Shown piece by piece: positions 9,714 to 20,702 of a stretch of 64,000 nucleotides of DNA. The notes beneath the pieces were generated by a model that saw nothing but the letters and a program-made list of their open reading frames with translations, made no database searches and had not been told where the DNA came from. The stretch spans positions 372,006 through 436,005 of the forward strand of contig NZ_AOPO01000002.1 of the NCBI RefSeq assembly GCF_000336575.1. Direction: 5' to 3'. The first letter of the stretch is position 1; every line of letters begins with the position of its first letter. The stretch comes from Vreelandella titanicae BH1. Its GTDB lineage: Bacteria; Pseudomonadota; Gammaproteobacteria; Pseudomonadales; Halomonadaceae. Position numbers and translations under genes: made by a program.

Positions 9714-10895
9714 TTAGAGCGTCAGTCGCCCTGCCTTGTGTTTAACAGGGTTCGCGTACTGGGCAAGCCAGTAGGGGCGCAGAGGCTCCGGCACTTCGGC
9801 AAGCCGGGCATTAAAGCGTTCACGGTCTTGTCGAGTGATGGCTTTGCGTGCCACCAGCTCCGGTGCTTCGCCCAGCGCCTCTAAAGCCAAATAATGACTG
9901 GGGAACAGTCGATAGCCACCAATCACCTGGCGGTCAATCTCAGCAGCGACTTCGTCGGGCGTGGCCATATCAGAACCTACCGGTGTGCCAAAGTGCAGCC
10001 GTACACGCCCTTTGGAGCCGGTAATGCCGGCTACAATGGAGCGAATATCTTCAAACTCACTTTTAGCGTAGCTACCCAGTGTGTCGATATCGTGCAGCTC
10101 CTGGGCTTTTTGGACATCGCAGGGGTCGTATTCATAGCTAATCGATACCGGTACCAGCTTTAACTCAGCAATTGCCTCGCCAAATACCATGTCTCGTTCT
10201 GCGGCTCGCCTGGCCATGATCAACATTTTGATAATGGCGGGCTCAGTGTGATCGATGCCGTTCTTGGCCCGCCCTTCCCGCTGTGCCATCCAGATTGAGT
10301 GCTGGTCTTCGGTAATGGTATGGCGAATATAAGCGGAAAGTTGCTGGTATGCTGCCAGCATAGCCCGCTTACCTCGGGCGCTGCGTGGCACGATAAAGCT
10401 TTTATTAAGCCGCATTAGATCTGTGACATAGGGCTTTTTAAGCAGATTGTCACCGATCGCGATACGCACGGTATCGCGGTTTGCTTGATACAGCGCATAG
10501 TTGACGAACGCGGGATCCAGCGAGATATCGCGGTGGTTACCTATGAACAGGTAAGCGCCGTTGGCGTCGAGTTTGTCGAGGCCGGTAACTTCAAAGGCAT
10601 CCGTGGTGGTGCGAATCATGCGCTCCATGTAATGGGCAATACGCATTTGAAACTCATAAACCGTCGTTACGTCTTTGACTTCACGACGTACGGCACGGCT
10701 GGCAAAAACACGCGCCAGGGATGGTGCCCAGCGCGCCATGCGAGGCAGCCGAAAGCGGGTCAGTGCATCCAGCAGCTCGTTGTCCCGTGAGAGTCTGGCC
10801 AGCACATCGGCCACTTCATGATCCATAAAGGGCCGAATATCGGCCCACGGGTCTGTCTCGGTAGAGGCGTTGGTAGCGTTGTTGTGATGAGTCAT
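9714..10895 (-). CDS. 1-acyl-glycerol-3-phosphate acyltransferase (PlsC-like) family protein
   Basis: 393 residues. GNHRDISLDPAFVNY resembles acyltransferase motif I, but His is five residues before the second Asp instead of the usual four, so the catalytic pair may be spaced differently. IWMAQREGRAKNGIDHTEPAIIKM resembles the motif III region (EGTR-like) and LKLVPVSISYEYDPC motif IV. No clear membrane anchor is seen. The length exceeds that of PlsC (about 245), so it belongs to a longer subfamily; the acyl acceptor is unknown. Confidence 0.7.
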   Translation of the reverse strand: MTHHNNATNASTETDPWADIRPFMDHEVADVLARLSRDNELLDALTRFRLPRMARWAPSLARVFASRAVRREVKDVTTVYEFQMRIAHYMERMIRTTTDAFEVTGLDKLDANGAYLFIGNHRDISLDPAFVNYALYQANRDTVRIAIGDNLLKKPYVTDLMRLNKSFIVPRSARGKRAMLAAYQQLSAYIRHTITEDQHSIWMAQREGRAKNGIDHTEPAIIKMLIMARRAAERDMVFGEAIAELKLVPVSISYEYDPCDVQKAQELHDIDTLGSYAKSEFEDIRSIVAGITGSKGRVRLHFGTPVGSDMATPDEVAAEIDRQVIGGYRLFPSHYLALEALGEAPELVARKAITRQDRERFNARLAEVPEPLRPYWLAQYANPVKHKAGRLTL

Positions 10896-10988
10896 GCGAA
10901 CCGTTGGATGATAAATAGTAAATATCGATTAATAACATCGAGGCGAAAAGACGACTTCGGATAACAGTCTTGAATGACTATAGAGCCC

Positions 10989-11918
10989 TTACTGCGCCGC
11001 GGGTTCCCGCTGTGTCTCGCCGCCAAGCCACTCTATCAAGCGTGGAATATCGGTAGATAGCGCCTGCGCCATTAGAATAAAGTCTGTTTCCAGACGGGCA
11101 AGCGCGTCGTCTCCGTCGTCAGCGTGATCGGCTTCTTCAATCAAGGCATCGCCAAAGCGCAACGATTTCAGCGCCAAATCATCGTGTAACACACAACTTA
11201 GCCGTCCTTCCAGGCTAATCGCGAGTTTACTGGCTTGGCGGCCGGTCTCAAGCAGTTGCTGAATTTCATCGCTGTCTAAATCGACCTGACGAGCGCGCAG
11301 TACACCGTCATCACCTTTAGCTTTGAGTTCAACCTGGTCACCAAGCTGAAGATCGGCCGGGCGACTGGCCGCGTCACCTAGCCAAGTGGTCATGGCGCGA
11401 ATAGGCAGCGTCTGTGAACTCAGTGGGGTGACTTTTAGGCTGCCCAGGGTTTCGCGAAGCAAATCCAGAATATCTTCGGCGCGGGTGCGTGAACTGGCAT
11501 TGATGCCTATCATCTGGCCGCGAATGTCCCACCAAAGATCAATTTTCTGACTACGCACAAAAGCGCGGGGCAATAAATTCTCGGTTACCTGCTCTTTTAA
11601 CGCGGTCTTCTCTTTGCGGGTCACTTTGCGGCCTTCGCTGGCCTCAATATCCGCCACCTGCTCATCGACTTCCTCTTTTACAACAGAGGCGGGCAGTAGG
11701 CGCTCTTGACGCAGCGCTGAAAGCAGCCGATGTGATTGAATTTCGTGAACAAGCTGCCCTGCGCCCAAACGTCCAGCAGGTGCAGTCCAGCCCAGGCGGC
11801 GTGCGTCGGCGTTGCCGAGTGGTTTGGCGGCATGCTCTTGTAAAGCGCTAGCGAGCTCATCGCTGGATAATTCGGGCGCGTCGTGCAGGCGGTATAAATG
11901 CAAGTGCTTAAACCACAT
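10989..11918 (-). CDS. rdgC: Recombination-associated protein RdgC
   Basis: 309 residues from the ATG at 11918 (MWFKHLHLYRLHD); the start is chosen because RdgC proteins begin MWFKNL and ten more upstream residues have no support. RdgC forms a DNA-encircling ring dimer that modulates RecA. LGWTAPAGR, LLPASVVKEEVDEQV and GREVTRKEKTALKEQ-like stretches are characteristic. It is divergent from the thioesterase gene. Confidence 0.95.
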   Translation of the reverse strand: MWFKHLHLYRLHDAPELSSDELASALQEHAAKPLGNADARRLGWTAPAGRLGAGQLVHEIQSHRLLSALRQERLLPASVVKEEVDEQVADIEASEGRKVTRKEKTALKEQVTENLLPRAFVRSQKIDLWWDIRGQMIGINASSRTRAEDILDLLRETLGSLKVTPLSSQTLPIRAMTTWLGDAASRPADLQLGDQVELKAKGDDGVLRARQVDLDSDEIQQLLETGRQASKLAISLEGRLSCVLHDDLALKSLRFGDALIEEADHADDGDDALARLETDFILMAQALSTDIPRLIEWLGGETQREPAAQ

Positions 11919-12059
11919 GGAGCCAATCCTGTTTAAAAGGTGGCACATTATGGCGAAAGCGGGGCATTCCTACCAGCGGCTGTCACCAATCGTCTCTGTT
12001 GCACGTGTTTCAAACTTGTGTTTGATTGAATCGTTGCCAATCACTATAGAGGAGTCGAT

Positions 12060-12494
12060 ATGAGTGCATCGCTGTCGCGAGTTCATTTACGCGTTAGAGG
12101 CTATCATCTGGATGGCTATGGGCATGTCAATAACGCTCGCTATCTTGAGTTTATGGAAGAAGGGCGCTGGGACTTCTTTGATCAACACCCAGAGATGATC
12201 AAAGAGCTCCATCAGGCCGGGCGGGCATTCGTCGTCGTCAATTTGAACATTGATTATCTGGCCGCTGCCCGCCAAGGGGATGATTTGGAAGTGATGACCG
12301 GGATCATCGACGTTGGTGAGCGCAGCGGGCTTTGCCACCATCGTATTGTGCGTAAGGATGGCGCCGTCATCGCCCGTGCGGATTTAACCTTCGTGCTACT
12401 CGATATGCGCGCCAACAAGGCCGCTGCAATCGAGGGAGAGGTGCGTGAGGCGTTGGCTGCATTAACCTTGGGGAAAGAGGCATTTAGCGTCTAA
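12060..12494 (+). CDS. Acyl-CoA thioesterase, hot-dog fold (4HBT family)
   Basis: 144 residues. VRGYHLDGYGHVNNARYLEFMEEGRWDFF is the 4HBT signature with the catalytic Asp and the helix that follows. VVNLNIDYLAAARQGDDLEV is the following beta strand. It probably hydrolyses acyl-CoA or acyl-ACP; the physiological substrate is not visible. An AGAGGAG ribosome site precedes the start. It is divergent from rdgC and lies upstream of gyrA. Confidence 0.85.
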   Translation: MSASLSRVHLRVRGYHLDGYGHVNNARYLEFMEEGRWDFFDQHPEMIKELHQAGRAFVVVNLNIDYLAAARQGDDLEVMTGIIDVGERSGLCHHRIVRKDGAVIARADLTFVLLDMRANKAAAIEGEVREALAALTLGKEAFSV

Positions 12495-12646
12495 ACGGCT
12501 TTGGTGAGCTCCCTGGCTGCCCTTGCTGCTTTTGCGGTGGTATGATGTCGCAGTATTTGCGCGCCGCTCTATGGTAATTTCAGAGCGGTGTTTACCAGCG
12601 CTTTCAACTCTCGCAGTGCCAATGCAGTGCAAAGGATCTGACTTTC

Positions 12647-15358
12647 ATGGGTGACATCGCCAGAGAAATCTTGCCCGTCAATATTGAAGACGAGCTTAAA
12701 CAGTCGTATCTCGACTATGCGATGAGCGTCATTATCGGCCGCGCGCTTCCAGATGTGCGGGATGGCCTTAAACCGGTTCACCGGCGTGTGCTGTTTGCCA
12801 TGCATGAACTGGGTAATGATTGGAATAAACCGTACAAAAAGTCGGCGCGTGTCGTCGGCGATGTCATCGGTAAATACCATCCGCACGGTGATAGCGCGGT
12901 ATACGACACTATCGTACGTATGGCGCAGCACTTCTCGATGCGCCATGTCCTGGTCGACGGTCAGGGCAACTTCGGTTCTATTGATGGGGATAACGCGGCC
13001 GCCATGCGTTATACCGAGGTGCGTATGTCGCGCCTTGCCCACGAACTGCTTGCTGACCTTGAAAAAGATACCGTCGATTGGGTGGATAACTACGACGGTA
13101 CCGAGCGTATCCCCGCCGTATTACCCACCAAGGTACCCAACCTGCTCATTAACGGCTCGTCGGGTATCGCGGTAGGTATGGCGACCAATATTCCACCGCA
13201 CAATATGCGTGAAGTGATTGACGGCTGTTTGGCCCTCATCGATGACTACACGCTGTCGGTGGATGACTTGATGGAGTATATCCCCGGCCCTGACTTCCCC
13301 ACCGGCGCGATCATTAATGGTCGCGCGGGTATTTTGTCGGCGTACCGTACAGGCCGTGGGCGTATTTATGTGCGCGCTTGCCACACCATTGAGCACCACG
13401 ACAAAACCGGTCGCGACCACATCATCATCACCGAGCTGCCTTATCAGGTGAATAAGGCGCGGTTGATCGAGAAGATCGCCGAGCTGGTGAAAGAGAAGAA
13501 GATTGAAGGTATCGCCGAACTGCGCGATGAGTCGGATAAAGATGGCCTGCGCGTGGTGATTGAAATCAAGCGCGGTGAGTCCGGCGAAGTAGTGGTCAAT
13601 AACCTGTTTGCTCAAACGCAGCTGCAAAACGTGTTCGGGATTAACATGGTGGCGCTGGAAAATGGCCAGCCACGCACGCTCAATCTTAAAGAGATGCTGG
13701 AAGCCTTTATTCGTCACCGGCGCGAAGTGGTTACCCGGCGCACGCTGTATGAGCTGAAAAAAGCCCGTGAGCGTGGGCATCTGTTGGAAGGCTTGGCCGT
13801 CGCTATCTCGAATATCGATGAAGTGATCGAGCTGATCAAAGCCTCACCCAACGCGGCTGAAGCGCGTGAAAAGCTGCTCGCCAAGACTTGGCAGCCCGGT
13901 CAGGTGACCGCCATGTTAGAGCGGGCCGGGGCTACTTCTTGCAAGCCAGAAGAGCTGGAAGAGGGTTTTGGTTTAAATACCGCGGCCACCTCTTATCGGC
14001 TCTCGCCAGCCCAGGCGCAGGCGATTCTGGAGCTGCGCCTGCACCGCTTGACGGGTCTTGAGACCGAGAAGCTTCTTGATGAATACCTGAGCATTCTTGA
14101 GAAAATTGCCGAGCTAACCGAGATTTTGGCCTCTGCCGACCGCTTGATGGAAGTGATTCGCGAAGAGCTGCGAGCGGTGCGTGATCAGTTTGGCGATGAC
14201 CGTCGTACTGAAATTCAGGCTAGTCACCTCGATTTGTCGATGGAGGACTTGATCGCCGAAGAGGACATGGTGGTAACCGTGTCGCGTTCAGGCTATGCCA
14301 AGACGCAGCCGCTGTCGGATTATCAGGCCCAGCGCCGTGGTGGCCGAGGTAAGTCCGCTACCGCCATGAAAGACGAAGATGTGATAGAGCACCTGCTGGT
14401 GGCTTCTACTCATGACACCGTGCTGCTGTTCTCAAATCGCGGCAAAGTGTACTGGCTGAAGGTGTACGAAATGCCCAATGCCAGCCGTGGCTCGCGGGGT
14501 AAACCGCTGGTGAATATGTTGCCGCTGGAAGAGGGTGAAGCGGTTAACGCCATCTTGCCGGTGCGCGACTACAACCCTGATAACTACATCTTCTTTGCCA
14601 CGGCTAAAGGTACCGTAAAACGTACCAGCCTTGAGCAGTTCTCGCGCCCACGCAGCGTCGGTCTGATTGCGATTGATTTGGAAGAGGGCGACCGCTTGGT
14701 TGGCGCGGCGATTACCACGGGTAATGACCATGCCATGCTGCTGTCGTCTAACGGCAAGGCGATTCGCTTTGAAGAGGGCAAAGCCCGCGCCATGGGGCGT
14801 ACTGCCCGCGGGGTGCGTGGTATGCGCCTAGCCGGCGACGCGGAAGTCATTAGCCTGATTATTCCTAAAAGCCAGCAGATCGACGCCGAGGCGGATGCCG
14901 AAGGGGAAACGCAAGACGGTGCCCAAGAGAGCACTGTAGCCGAGACCGCCGTTGGTCAGATCTACATTATGACCGCCAGTGAGAATGGTTACGGCAAGCG
15001 CACGCGCCTGGAAGAATTCCCGCTGCGTGGTCGTGGTGGCCAGGGTGTCATCGCCATGCAAACCAGCGAGCGTAACGGTTCGCTCGTGGCGGCGATGCAG
15101 GTCTATGACAGCGATGAAATGATGCTGATCACCGACCGCGGCACGCTAGTGCGTACCCGTGTGGAAGAGGTCTCGACCACATCACGGAATACCCAGGGCG
15201 TGATGCTGATTCGTCTTGGCAAAGAGGAGAAGCTGGTCAAGACGGTGCGCGTTGATGAACCGGAAGAGAGCGACGAGCTAAGCGCTCTTGAAGACGCCCA
15301 GGCGAATGAAACATCCGATGATGCACAGGAAACGGGGACTGATGACACGTCACTATAA
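12647..15358 (+). CDS. gyrA: DNA gyrase subunit A
   Basis: 903 residues. RYTEVRMS contains the catalytic Tyr that attacks DNA. The quinolone-resistance region reads [12 protein letters not shown], so both positions equivalent to E. coli Ser83 and Asp87 are wild type. The GyrA box is QRRGGRG. The six-bladed C-terminal wrapping domain carries an acidic insertion (about residues 742-763) and ends in a long acidic tail, which explains the extra length over E. coli (875). It overlaps serC by 17 bases and heads an aromatic amino acid/cmk/rpsA cluster. Confidence 0.98.
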   Translation: MGDIAREILPVNIEDELKQSYLDYAMSVIIGRALPDVRDGLKPVHRRVLFAMHELGNDWNKPYKKSARVVGDVIGKYHPHGDSAVYDTIVRMAQHFSMRHVLVDGQGNFGSIDGDNAAAMRYTEVRMSRLAHELLADLEKDTVDWVDNYDGTERIPAVLPTKVPNLLINGSSGIAVGMATNIPPHNMREVIDGCLALIDDYTLSVDDLMEYIPGPDFPTGAIINGRAGILSAYRTGRGRIYVRACHTIEHHDKTGRDHIIITELPYQVNKARLIEKIAELVKEKKIEGIAELRDESDKDGLRVVIEIKRGESGEVVVNNLFAQTQLQNVFGINMVALENGQPRTLNLKEMLEAFIRHRREVVTRRTLYELKKARERGHLLEGLAVAISNIDEVIELIKASPNAAEAREKLLAKTWQPGQVTAMLERAGATSCKPEELEEGFGLNTAATSYRLSPAQAQAILELRLHRLTGLETEKLLDEYLSILEKIAELTEILASADRLMEVIREELRAVRDQFGDDRRTEIQASHLDLSMEDLIAEEDMVVTVSRSGYAKTQPLSDYQAQRRGGRGKSATAMKDEDVIEHLLVASTHDTVLLFSNRGKVYWLKVYEMPNASRGSRGKPLVNMLPLEEGEAVNAILPVRDYNPDNYIFFATAKGTVKRTSLEQFSRPRSVGLIAIDLEEGDRLVGAAITTGNDHAMLLSSNGKAIRFEEGKARAMGRTARGVRGMRLAGDAEVISLIIPKSQQIDAEADAEGETQDGAQESTVAETAVGQIYIMTASENGYGKRTRLEEFPLRGRGGQGVIAMQTSERNGSLVAAMQVYDSDEMMLITDRGTLVRTRVEEVSTTSRNTQGVMLIRLGKEEKLVKTVRVDEPEESDELSALEDAQANETSDDAQETGTDDTSL

Positions 15359-16445
15359 TTTCTGCGCAGGGCCAGCGGCCCTGCCAGTGGCCGTGCTAGA
15401 GCGCGCCCGGGAAGAGTTGCTGGACTACCAGGGGCGCGGCCTTTCAGTAATGGAAATGAGCCACCGCAGCGATGAATTTATTGCCATTGCCGAGCGTGCC
15501 GAAGCCGACTTTCGTCATCTGTTGGGCGTGCCGGATAACTACCGCGTGCTGTTTCTACAGGGCGGGGCCAGCTTGCAGTTTGCCATGCTGCCGATGAACC
15601 TGTTGGGTCAAGGCGGTAGAGGCAATTTTATTCAGACCGGCATCTGGGGCAAGAAGGCGCTCAATGAGGCCAAGCACCTTGGTTTTGATTGCCATGTGGT
15701 TGCCAGCAGTGAGTCCAACGGTCATACGGCGGTACCCGCACAAGACGAACTGCGGGTGAGCGCAGATGCTGCCTATTTGCACTACACCTCTAACGAGACA
15801 ATTGGTGGCTTGGAATTTGATTATACACCGCATATTCAGCGTGCCGATGGTGCTCACGTGCCGCTGGTCTGCGATATGTCGTCGAACATTCTGTCTGGGC
15901 CCATCGACGTTAGCGAATTTGGCGTTATCTACGCTGGGGCACAGAAAAATATTGGCCCCGCCGGGTTAACGCTGGTGGTGGTGCGTGACGACCTGCTAGG
16001 TAAAGCTAGGGCCAATATACCTTCGCTATTTGATTATCAAATGCTGGCGGACGCTGGTTCGATGGTCAATACGCCCCCCACTTACGCTTGGTATTTAGCC
16101 GGGCTGGTGTTTCAGTGGCTGAAGGACGATATTGGCGGATTGGCGGCGATGGACGCTATCAATCAGCGTAAGGCAGATAAACTTTACGCAGCGATTGATG
16201 CCAGCGAGCTTTATAGCAATCCAATTGCTAAAGCCAACCGTTCGCGCATGAACGTGCCCTTTGTACTGGCCGATTCGGCACTGGATAAAGCGTTTTTACA
16301 GCAGGCCGATGCGGCGGGGCTGCTTAATTTGAAAGGTCATCGCAGTGTGGGCGGTATGCGTGCCAGCCTTTACAACGCGGTGCCTGAGTCTGCGGTAGAT
16401 GCCTTAATTGCATTTATGGCCGATTTTGAAAAAACAAGGGGCTAA
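15342..16445 (+). CDS. serC: Phosphoserine aminotransferase
   Basis: 367 residues from ATG 15342 ([15 protein letters not shown]), inside the last codons of gyrA; an AGGA site precedes it. It makes phosphoserine and also acts in pyridoxal phosphate synthesis. [15 protein letters not shown] contains the PLP Lys. [15 protein letters not shown] and [14 protein letters not shown] are family motifs. The gene is six bases upstream of pheA. Confidence 0.97.
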   Translation: MTRHYNFCAGPAALPVAVLERAREELLDYQGRGLSVMEMSHRSDEFIAIAERAEADFRHLLGVPDNYRVLFLQGGASLQFAMLPMNLLGQGGRGNFIQTGIWGKKALNEAKHLGFDCHVVASSESNGHTAVPAQDELRVSADAAYLHYTSNETIGGLEFDYTPHIQRADGAHVPLVCDMSSNILSGPIDVSEFGVIYAGAQKNIGPAGLTLVVVRDDLLGKARANIPSLFDYQMLADAGSMVNTPPTYAWYLAGLVFQWLKDDIGGLAAMDAINQRKADKLYAAIDASELYSNPIAKANRSRMNVPFVLADSALDKAFLQQADAAGLLNLKGHRSVGGMRASLYNAVPESAVDALIAFMADFEKTRG

Positions 16446-16451
16446 ATCACG

Positions 16452-17543
16452 ATGTCCGACACGTCGATCAATCTGGATGAGTTGCGCCAGCGTATCGATC
16501 AGCTCGATAGCGATATTCTGAACCTGATCAGTGAACGCGCCAGCTGTGCCCAGCAGGTGGCCCATGTCAAGCTAGCTGAAGATAAAGATGCGGTGTTTTA
16601 TCGCCCTGAGCGAGAGGCGCAGGTGCTTCGGCGCATTATGGCGTTGAATAAGGGGCCGCTCGATTCAGAAGAGATGGCGCGGCTGTTTCGCGAAATCATG
16701 TCGGCGTGTTTGGCGCTTGAGCAGCCGGTAAAAGTTGCTTACTTAGGCCCTGAAGGTACCTTTACGCAACAGGCGGCGCTCAAGCACTTTGGTGAAAGCG
16801 CTGTTAGCCTGCCCATGGCAGCCATCGACGAGGTATTTCGTGAAGTAGAGGCGGGGGCCGTACACTACGGCGTCGTGCCGGTGGAAAACTCCACCGAAGG
16901 GGTGGTTAATCACACCCTGGACACCTTTATGGATTCCTCGATTAAAATTTGTGGCGAAGTAGTACTGCGTATTCACCACCATTTGCTGGTCAGTGAAACG
17001 ACGCGCCGCGATAAGGTCTCGCGTATTTACTCGCACCCGCAGTCGTTTGCCCAGTGCCGTAAATGGCTGGATGCTCACTATCCCCATGCGGAGCGCGTGC
17101 CGGTTTCCTCTAATGCGGAAGCGGCCAAGTTAGTCAAAACCGAGTGGCATAGTGCGGCGATTGCAGGTGATATGGCGGCCAAGCTTTATGGGCTTGAGCA
17201 CATTGCCGAAAAAATTGAAGACAGCCCGGATAACTCCACGCGGTTTTTGATTATTGGCAACCAGGATGTGCCCATGGCAGGAGAGGATAAAACCTCTATT
17301 GTGGTTGCCATGCGCAACCAGCCGGGGACGCTGCATGCGCTGCTGGAGCCTTTTCATCGCCACCAAATTGATTTAACGCGCCTTGAAACGCGTCCTTCGC
17401 GTACCGGTGTGTGGAACTACGTCTTTTTTATCGACTTTAAAGGCCATCGTGATGAGCCTGAGGTCGCGGCAGTGCTTGAAGAGGTGCAGCTACGAGCGGC
17501 AGATCTACGCGTGCTGGGCTCTTACCCCATAGGCGTGCTGTGA
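16452..17543 (+). CDS. pheA: Bifunctional chorismate mutase/prephenate dehydratase
   Basis: 363 residues. Residues 1-90 form the AroQ-type chorismate mutase (LRQRIDQLDSDILNLISERA). VAYLGPEGTFTQQAA starts the prephenate dehydratase, with the NSTEGVVNHTLD and DNSTRFLIIG active-site motifs. The C-terminal ACT domain has GTLHALLEPFHRHQIDLTRLETRPS, the Phe-binding GALV/ESRP-like site, so feedback inhibition by Phe is expected. Its stop overlaps the GTG start of tyrA-aroA. Confidence 0.97.
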   Translation: MSDTSINLDELRQRIDQLDSDILNLISERASCAQQVAHVKLAEDKDAVFYRPEREAQVLRRIMALNKGPLDSEEMARLFREIMSACLALEQPVKVAYLGPEGTFTQQAALKHFGESAVSLPMAAIDEVFREVEAGAVHYGVVPVENSTEGVVNHTLDTFMDSSIKICGEVVLRIHHHLLVSETTRRDKVSRIYSHPQSFAQCRKWLDAHYPHAERVPVSSNAEAAKLVKTEWHSAAIAGDMAAKLYGLEHIAEKIEDSPDNSTRFLIIGNQDVPMAGEDKTSIVVAMRNQPGTLHALLEPFHRHQIDLTRLETRPSRTGVWNYVFFIDFKGHRDEPEVAAVLEEVQLRAADLRVLGSYPIGVL

Positions 17544-19828
17544 CGTTAATGGCCGAAGACGGTGTGAAAACATCAGGCTGTCATGAGTCGCGTCTATTGA
17601 TTGTTGGTCTGGGATTGATTGGTGGTTCGCTAGCGGCAGCGCTGCGCGCGGTAGGGTTTCAGGGTCAAATTGTTGCCTGTGACCCTGACGAAGCTGAGAT
17701 TGCACGCGGTATTGAGATGGGGCTGATCGACTCAGGCAGTACCCACCTTGATGAGCAAGTCAATGACGCCACCATGGTAGTGCTGGCAGTGCCGGTGCTC
17801 GCCATGGAGAGCGTGATGGCAAGCTTGGCCGAAGCGCTACCTAACGCGTCGGCTGACGTTGTGATTACCGATGTTGGTAGTACCAAGGCGACTATCCGCG
17901 CCTGCGCTCAGCGTGTATTTGGCCAGGTACCCACTAATATGGTGCTGGGGCACCCTATTGCCGGTTCAGAAAAAAGCGGTGTGGCAGCGGCGAATCCGCG
18001 TTTGTATGTAGACCACAAGGTTATTTTGACACCTGAGCTGAACGTCGACCGTGAGGCTTTGCAGCGCGTGCGCTGCTTATGGGAAGCCTGTGGTGCCGAT
18101 GTGCTGGAAATGGACGTAGAGCGCCATGACCAAGTGTTGGCGCGTACCAGCCATTTGCCGCACTTGCTGGCATTTTCGCTGGTGGATACGCTGGCCCGTC
18201 AGGATGAGCGGCTAGATATTTTTCGTTACGCAGCGGGCGGCTTTCGCGACTTTACCCGTATCGCGGGAAGCGACCCGGTGATGTGGCGAGATATTTTTAT
18301 TGCCAACAAGCAGGCGGTTTTAGCATCGCTGGATGATTTTGAAGCGGGGCTTTCTCGATTGCGTCATGCGGTAGAAGCCGGTGACAGCGATGCGCTGATT
18401 GCCACCTTTGATCGGGCTAGCCACGCCCGGCACTATTTCGACTCTTTATTGAACAAAACCAGTTATCAGGCGGAATATCATATGCAACCACAAGGTAAGG
18501 TCACCTACCGTGTGCAGCCGGGCGGTCAAGCCCAGGGGCGTTTGCGCGTACCTGGCGATAAATCCATGTCGCACCGCTCTATCATGTTGGGCGCGCTGGC
18601 TGAGGGTGTCACTGAAGTAAAAGGCTTTCTGGAAGGTGAGGATAGCCTGGCGACCCTGCAGGCGTTTCGGGAAATGGGTGTGGCGATCGAAGGGCCGCAC
18701 CAGGGCCGCGTGACGATTCACGGTGTGGGTATGCATGGCTTAAAAGCCCCCGCAGGCCCGCTCTATGTAGGTAACTCGGGCACCGCCATGCGGCTTTTTT
18801 CAGGACTGCTGGCAGGCCAAGCGTTTGATAGCGAGCTGACCGGCGATGAGTCACTAACCAAACGGCCTATGGGGCGCGTGGCTGACCCGCTGCGCTTGAT
18901 GGGCGCAACCATTGATACCGCTGAGGGCGGGCGTCCGCCGTTGAAGATTCATGGTGGCGCCAAGCTTAAAGGCATCCATTACGATATGCCCATGGCCAGT
19001 GCCCAGGTAAAATCTTGCCTGTTGCTGGCGGGGCTGTACGCCGAAGGCGAAACTCGAGTGCGCGAACCTGCGCCGACCCGCGACCACACCGAGCGTATGC
19101 TCAATGGTTTTGGCTATGCGGTTTCCCGTGAGGGCGATACCTGCTGGCTCAAAGGGGGCGGTAAGCTCACCGCAGGCCCCATTGATGTGCCTTCGGATAT
19201 TTCATCTGCAACCTTCTTCTTAGTGGCAGCTGCCATTACCCCAGGCTCAGATATCACCCTTGAACACGTCGGCATTAATCCCACCCGGATTGGCGTAATC
19301 AATATTCTTACCCTGATGGGGGCGAATTTGGCGTTAGAGAATGAGCGCGAAGTGGGTGGCGAGCCGGTGGCCGATATTCGTATTCGCTATGCGCCGCTGA
19401 AAGGCATTGATATTCCCGAAGAGCAAGTGCCGTTAGCCATTGATGAATTCCCCGCGCTGTTTATTGCCGCCGCTAATGCCGAGGGTGTGACCCGTCTTAG
19501 AGGTGCTGAAGAGCTACGGGTCAAAGAGTCTGATCGCATTCAGGCCATGGCCGATGGCTTGGCTGTGTTAGGTGTGCAGCACACCGTTGTAGACGACGGC
19601 ATCGATATTGTCGGCAATGGCGATGCGCAAAAAGCGAGCTACGGCGGTGGGCGTGTCGATAGTCTGGGCGATCACCGTATTGCCATGGCGTTTGCGATTT
19701 CATCACTACGTGCAAGTGCAGAAATTGTGATTGAAGACTGCGCCAATGTGGCGACCTCATTCCCTGACTTTGTCGAATTAGCCACGCGTATTGGCATGGG
19801 CGTTAGCGTGGAGGGCGCGCATGAATGA
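17540..19828 (+). CDS. tyrA-aroA: Fused prephenate dehydrogenase / 3-phosphoshikimate 1-carboxyvinyltransferase
   Basis: 762 residues combining TyrA (about 1-300; Rossmann [29 protein letters not shown]) and the EPSP synthase AroA (about 320-762; [48 protein letters not shown]). The fusion joins the enzyme making chorismate's precursor to the one that commits to Tyr, and is known from Pseudomonas and related gammaproteobacteria. The GTG start overlaps the pheA stop as GTGA; an ATG nine bases on is an alternative. No hisC lies between pheA and tyrA, unlike Pseudomonas. Confidence 0.96.
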   Translation: MTLMAEDGVKTSGCHESRLLIVGLGLIGGSLAAALRAVGFQGQIVACDPDEAEIARGIEMGLIDSGSTHLDEQVNDATMVVLAVPVLAMESVMASLAEALPNASADVVITDVGSTKATIRACAQRVFGQVPTNMVLGHPIAGSEKSGVAAANPRLYVDHKVILTPELNVDREALQRVRCLWEACGADVLEMDVERHDQVLARTSHLPHLLAFSLVDTLARQDERLDIFRYAAGGFRDFTRIAGSDPVMWRDIFIANKQAVLASLDDFEAGLSRLRHAVEAGDSDALIATFDRASHARHYFDSLLNKTSYQAEYHMQPQGKVTYRVQPGGQAQGRLRVPGDKSMSHRSIMLGALAEGVTEVKGFLEGEDSLATLQAFREMGVAIEGPHQGRVTIHGVGMHGLKAPAGPLYVGNSGTAMRLFSGLLAGQAFDSELTGDESLTKRPMGRVADPLRLMGATIDTAEGGRPPLKIHGGAKLKGIHYDMPMASAQVKSCLLLAGLYAEGETRVREPAPTRDHTERMLNGFGYAVSREGDTCWLKGGGKLTAGPIDVPSDISSATFFLVAAAITPGSDITLEHVGINPTRIGVINILTLMGANLALENEREVGGEPVADIRIRYAPLKGIDIPEEQVPLAIDEFPALFIAAANAEGVTRLRGAEELRVKESDRIQAMADGLAVLGVQHTVVDDGIDIVGNGDAQKASYGGGRVDSLGDHRIAMAFAISSLRASAEIVIEDCANVATSFPDFVELATRIGMGVSVEGAHE

Positions 19829-20519
19829 TCGTGTTGCTGCTGCTCCCGTTGTCACCATTGATGGGCCTGGCGGCGCAGGTAAAGGTACGATCAGTGGCTT
19901 GGTGGCAGAGCGCCTAGGCTGGCATCTTCTCGATAGTGGCGCACTTTATCGACTGACGGCTCAAGCAGCAGTTAAGCACAACGTAGCCGTTGACGACGAG
20001 TTGGGCCTGGCACGCTTGGCAGAGCAGTTAGATGTGGCGTTTCCTGTGGAAGAGGGGCAGCCACGTACACTGCTTGAGGGTGAAGATGTTGGCCAGGTGA
20101 TTCGCACCGAACAGGCCGGCGAGCGAGCTTCTCAAGTGGCGGCACTGCCTGCGGTGCGCCAAGCCCTGCTACAGCGCCAGCGCGATTTTTGCCAAGCGCC
20201 GGGCTTGGTGGCGGATGGTCGTGACATGGGTACCGTGGTGTTTCCTGACGCGGCGCTGAAGATTTTTTTAACCGCCAGCGCCGATGAACGGGCGCGTCGA
20301 CGCTATCTGCAGTTGCAGGAAGCCGGGGTGGATGCTAGTCTTTCGAGTCTTTTAAAGGAGATTCAGGCACGCGATGCACGCGACACGCAGCGCAGTGTGG
20401 CTCCTCTCAAGCCGGCAGATGATGCCATTACGCTTGATACCACGCGCCTGAGCATACCGGAAGTGGTTGATCGACTGACCGAACTGCTCGCCCAAAAAGG
20501 GCTGGTAAGCGGCGTCTGA
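19821..20519 (+). CDS. cmk: Cytidylate kinase
   Basis: 232 residues from ATG 19821 ([16 protein letters not shown]), overlapping the aroA end by eight bases. It phosphorylates CMP and d[16 protein letters not shown] is the P-loop, [11 protein letters not shown] and [30 protein letters not shown] bind CMP and form the lid. The order aroA-cmk-rpsA is common in gammaproteobacteria. Confidence 0.97.
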   Translation: MNDRVAAAPVVTIDGPGGAGKGTISGLVAERLGWHLLDSGALYRLTAQAAVKHNVAVDDELGLARLAEQLDVAFPVEEGQPRTLLEGEDVGQVIRTEQAGERASQVAALPAVRQALLQRQRDFCQAPGLVADGRDMGTVVFPDAALKIFLTASADERARRRYLQLQEAGVDASLSSLLKEIQARDARDTQRSVAPLKPADDAITLDTTRLSIPEVVDRLTELLAQKGLVSGV

Positions 20520-20702
20520 TTCTCCCTTGCGGCGCTTTTGGATAGGTGTCACGACGTGGCAGGGCACTAAACTCACATCGGTGAGCCCGGTCAGGTCTAA
20601 CCAGCGTTAACACCCCCAAAGGCTGAGTGACATTAGGCCCGCACTTGCTGGTGGTGCGGAGAAGGCATTTATGCCTCAACAACGTAATTACGTAGGAACA
20701 CC
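20520..20702 (+). promoter_or_regulatory. rpsA 5' leader with stacked hairpins
   Basis: Just upstream of rpsA are three successive self-complementary elements: CCGCAC/GTGCGG (20639-20644 and 20654-20659), AGGCAT/ATGCCT (20663-20668 and 20671-20676), and the 12-bp palindrome ACGTAATTACGT (20682-20693), which abuts the AGGA ribosome site. E. coli rpsA is autoregulated by S1 binding to a structured leader, so the same role is likely here; that is inference. Confidence 0.5.
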
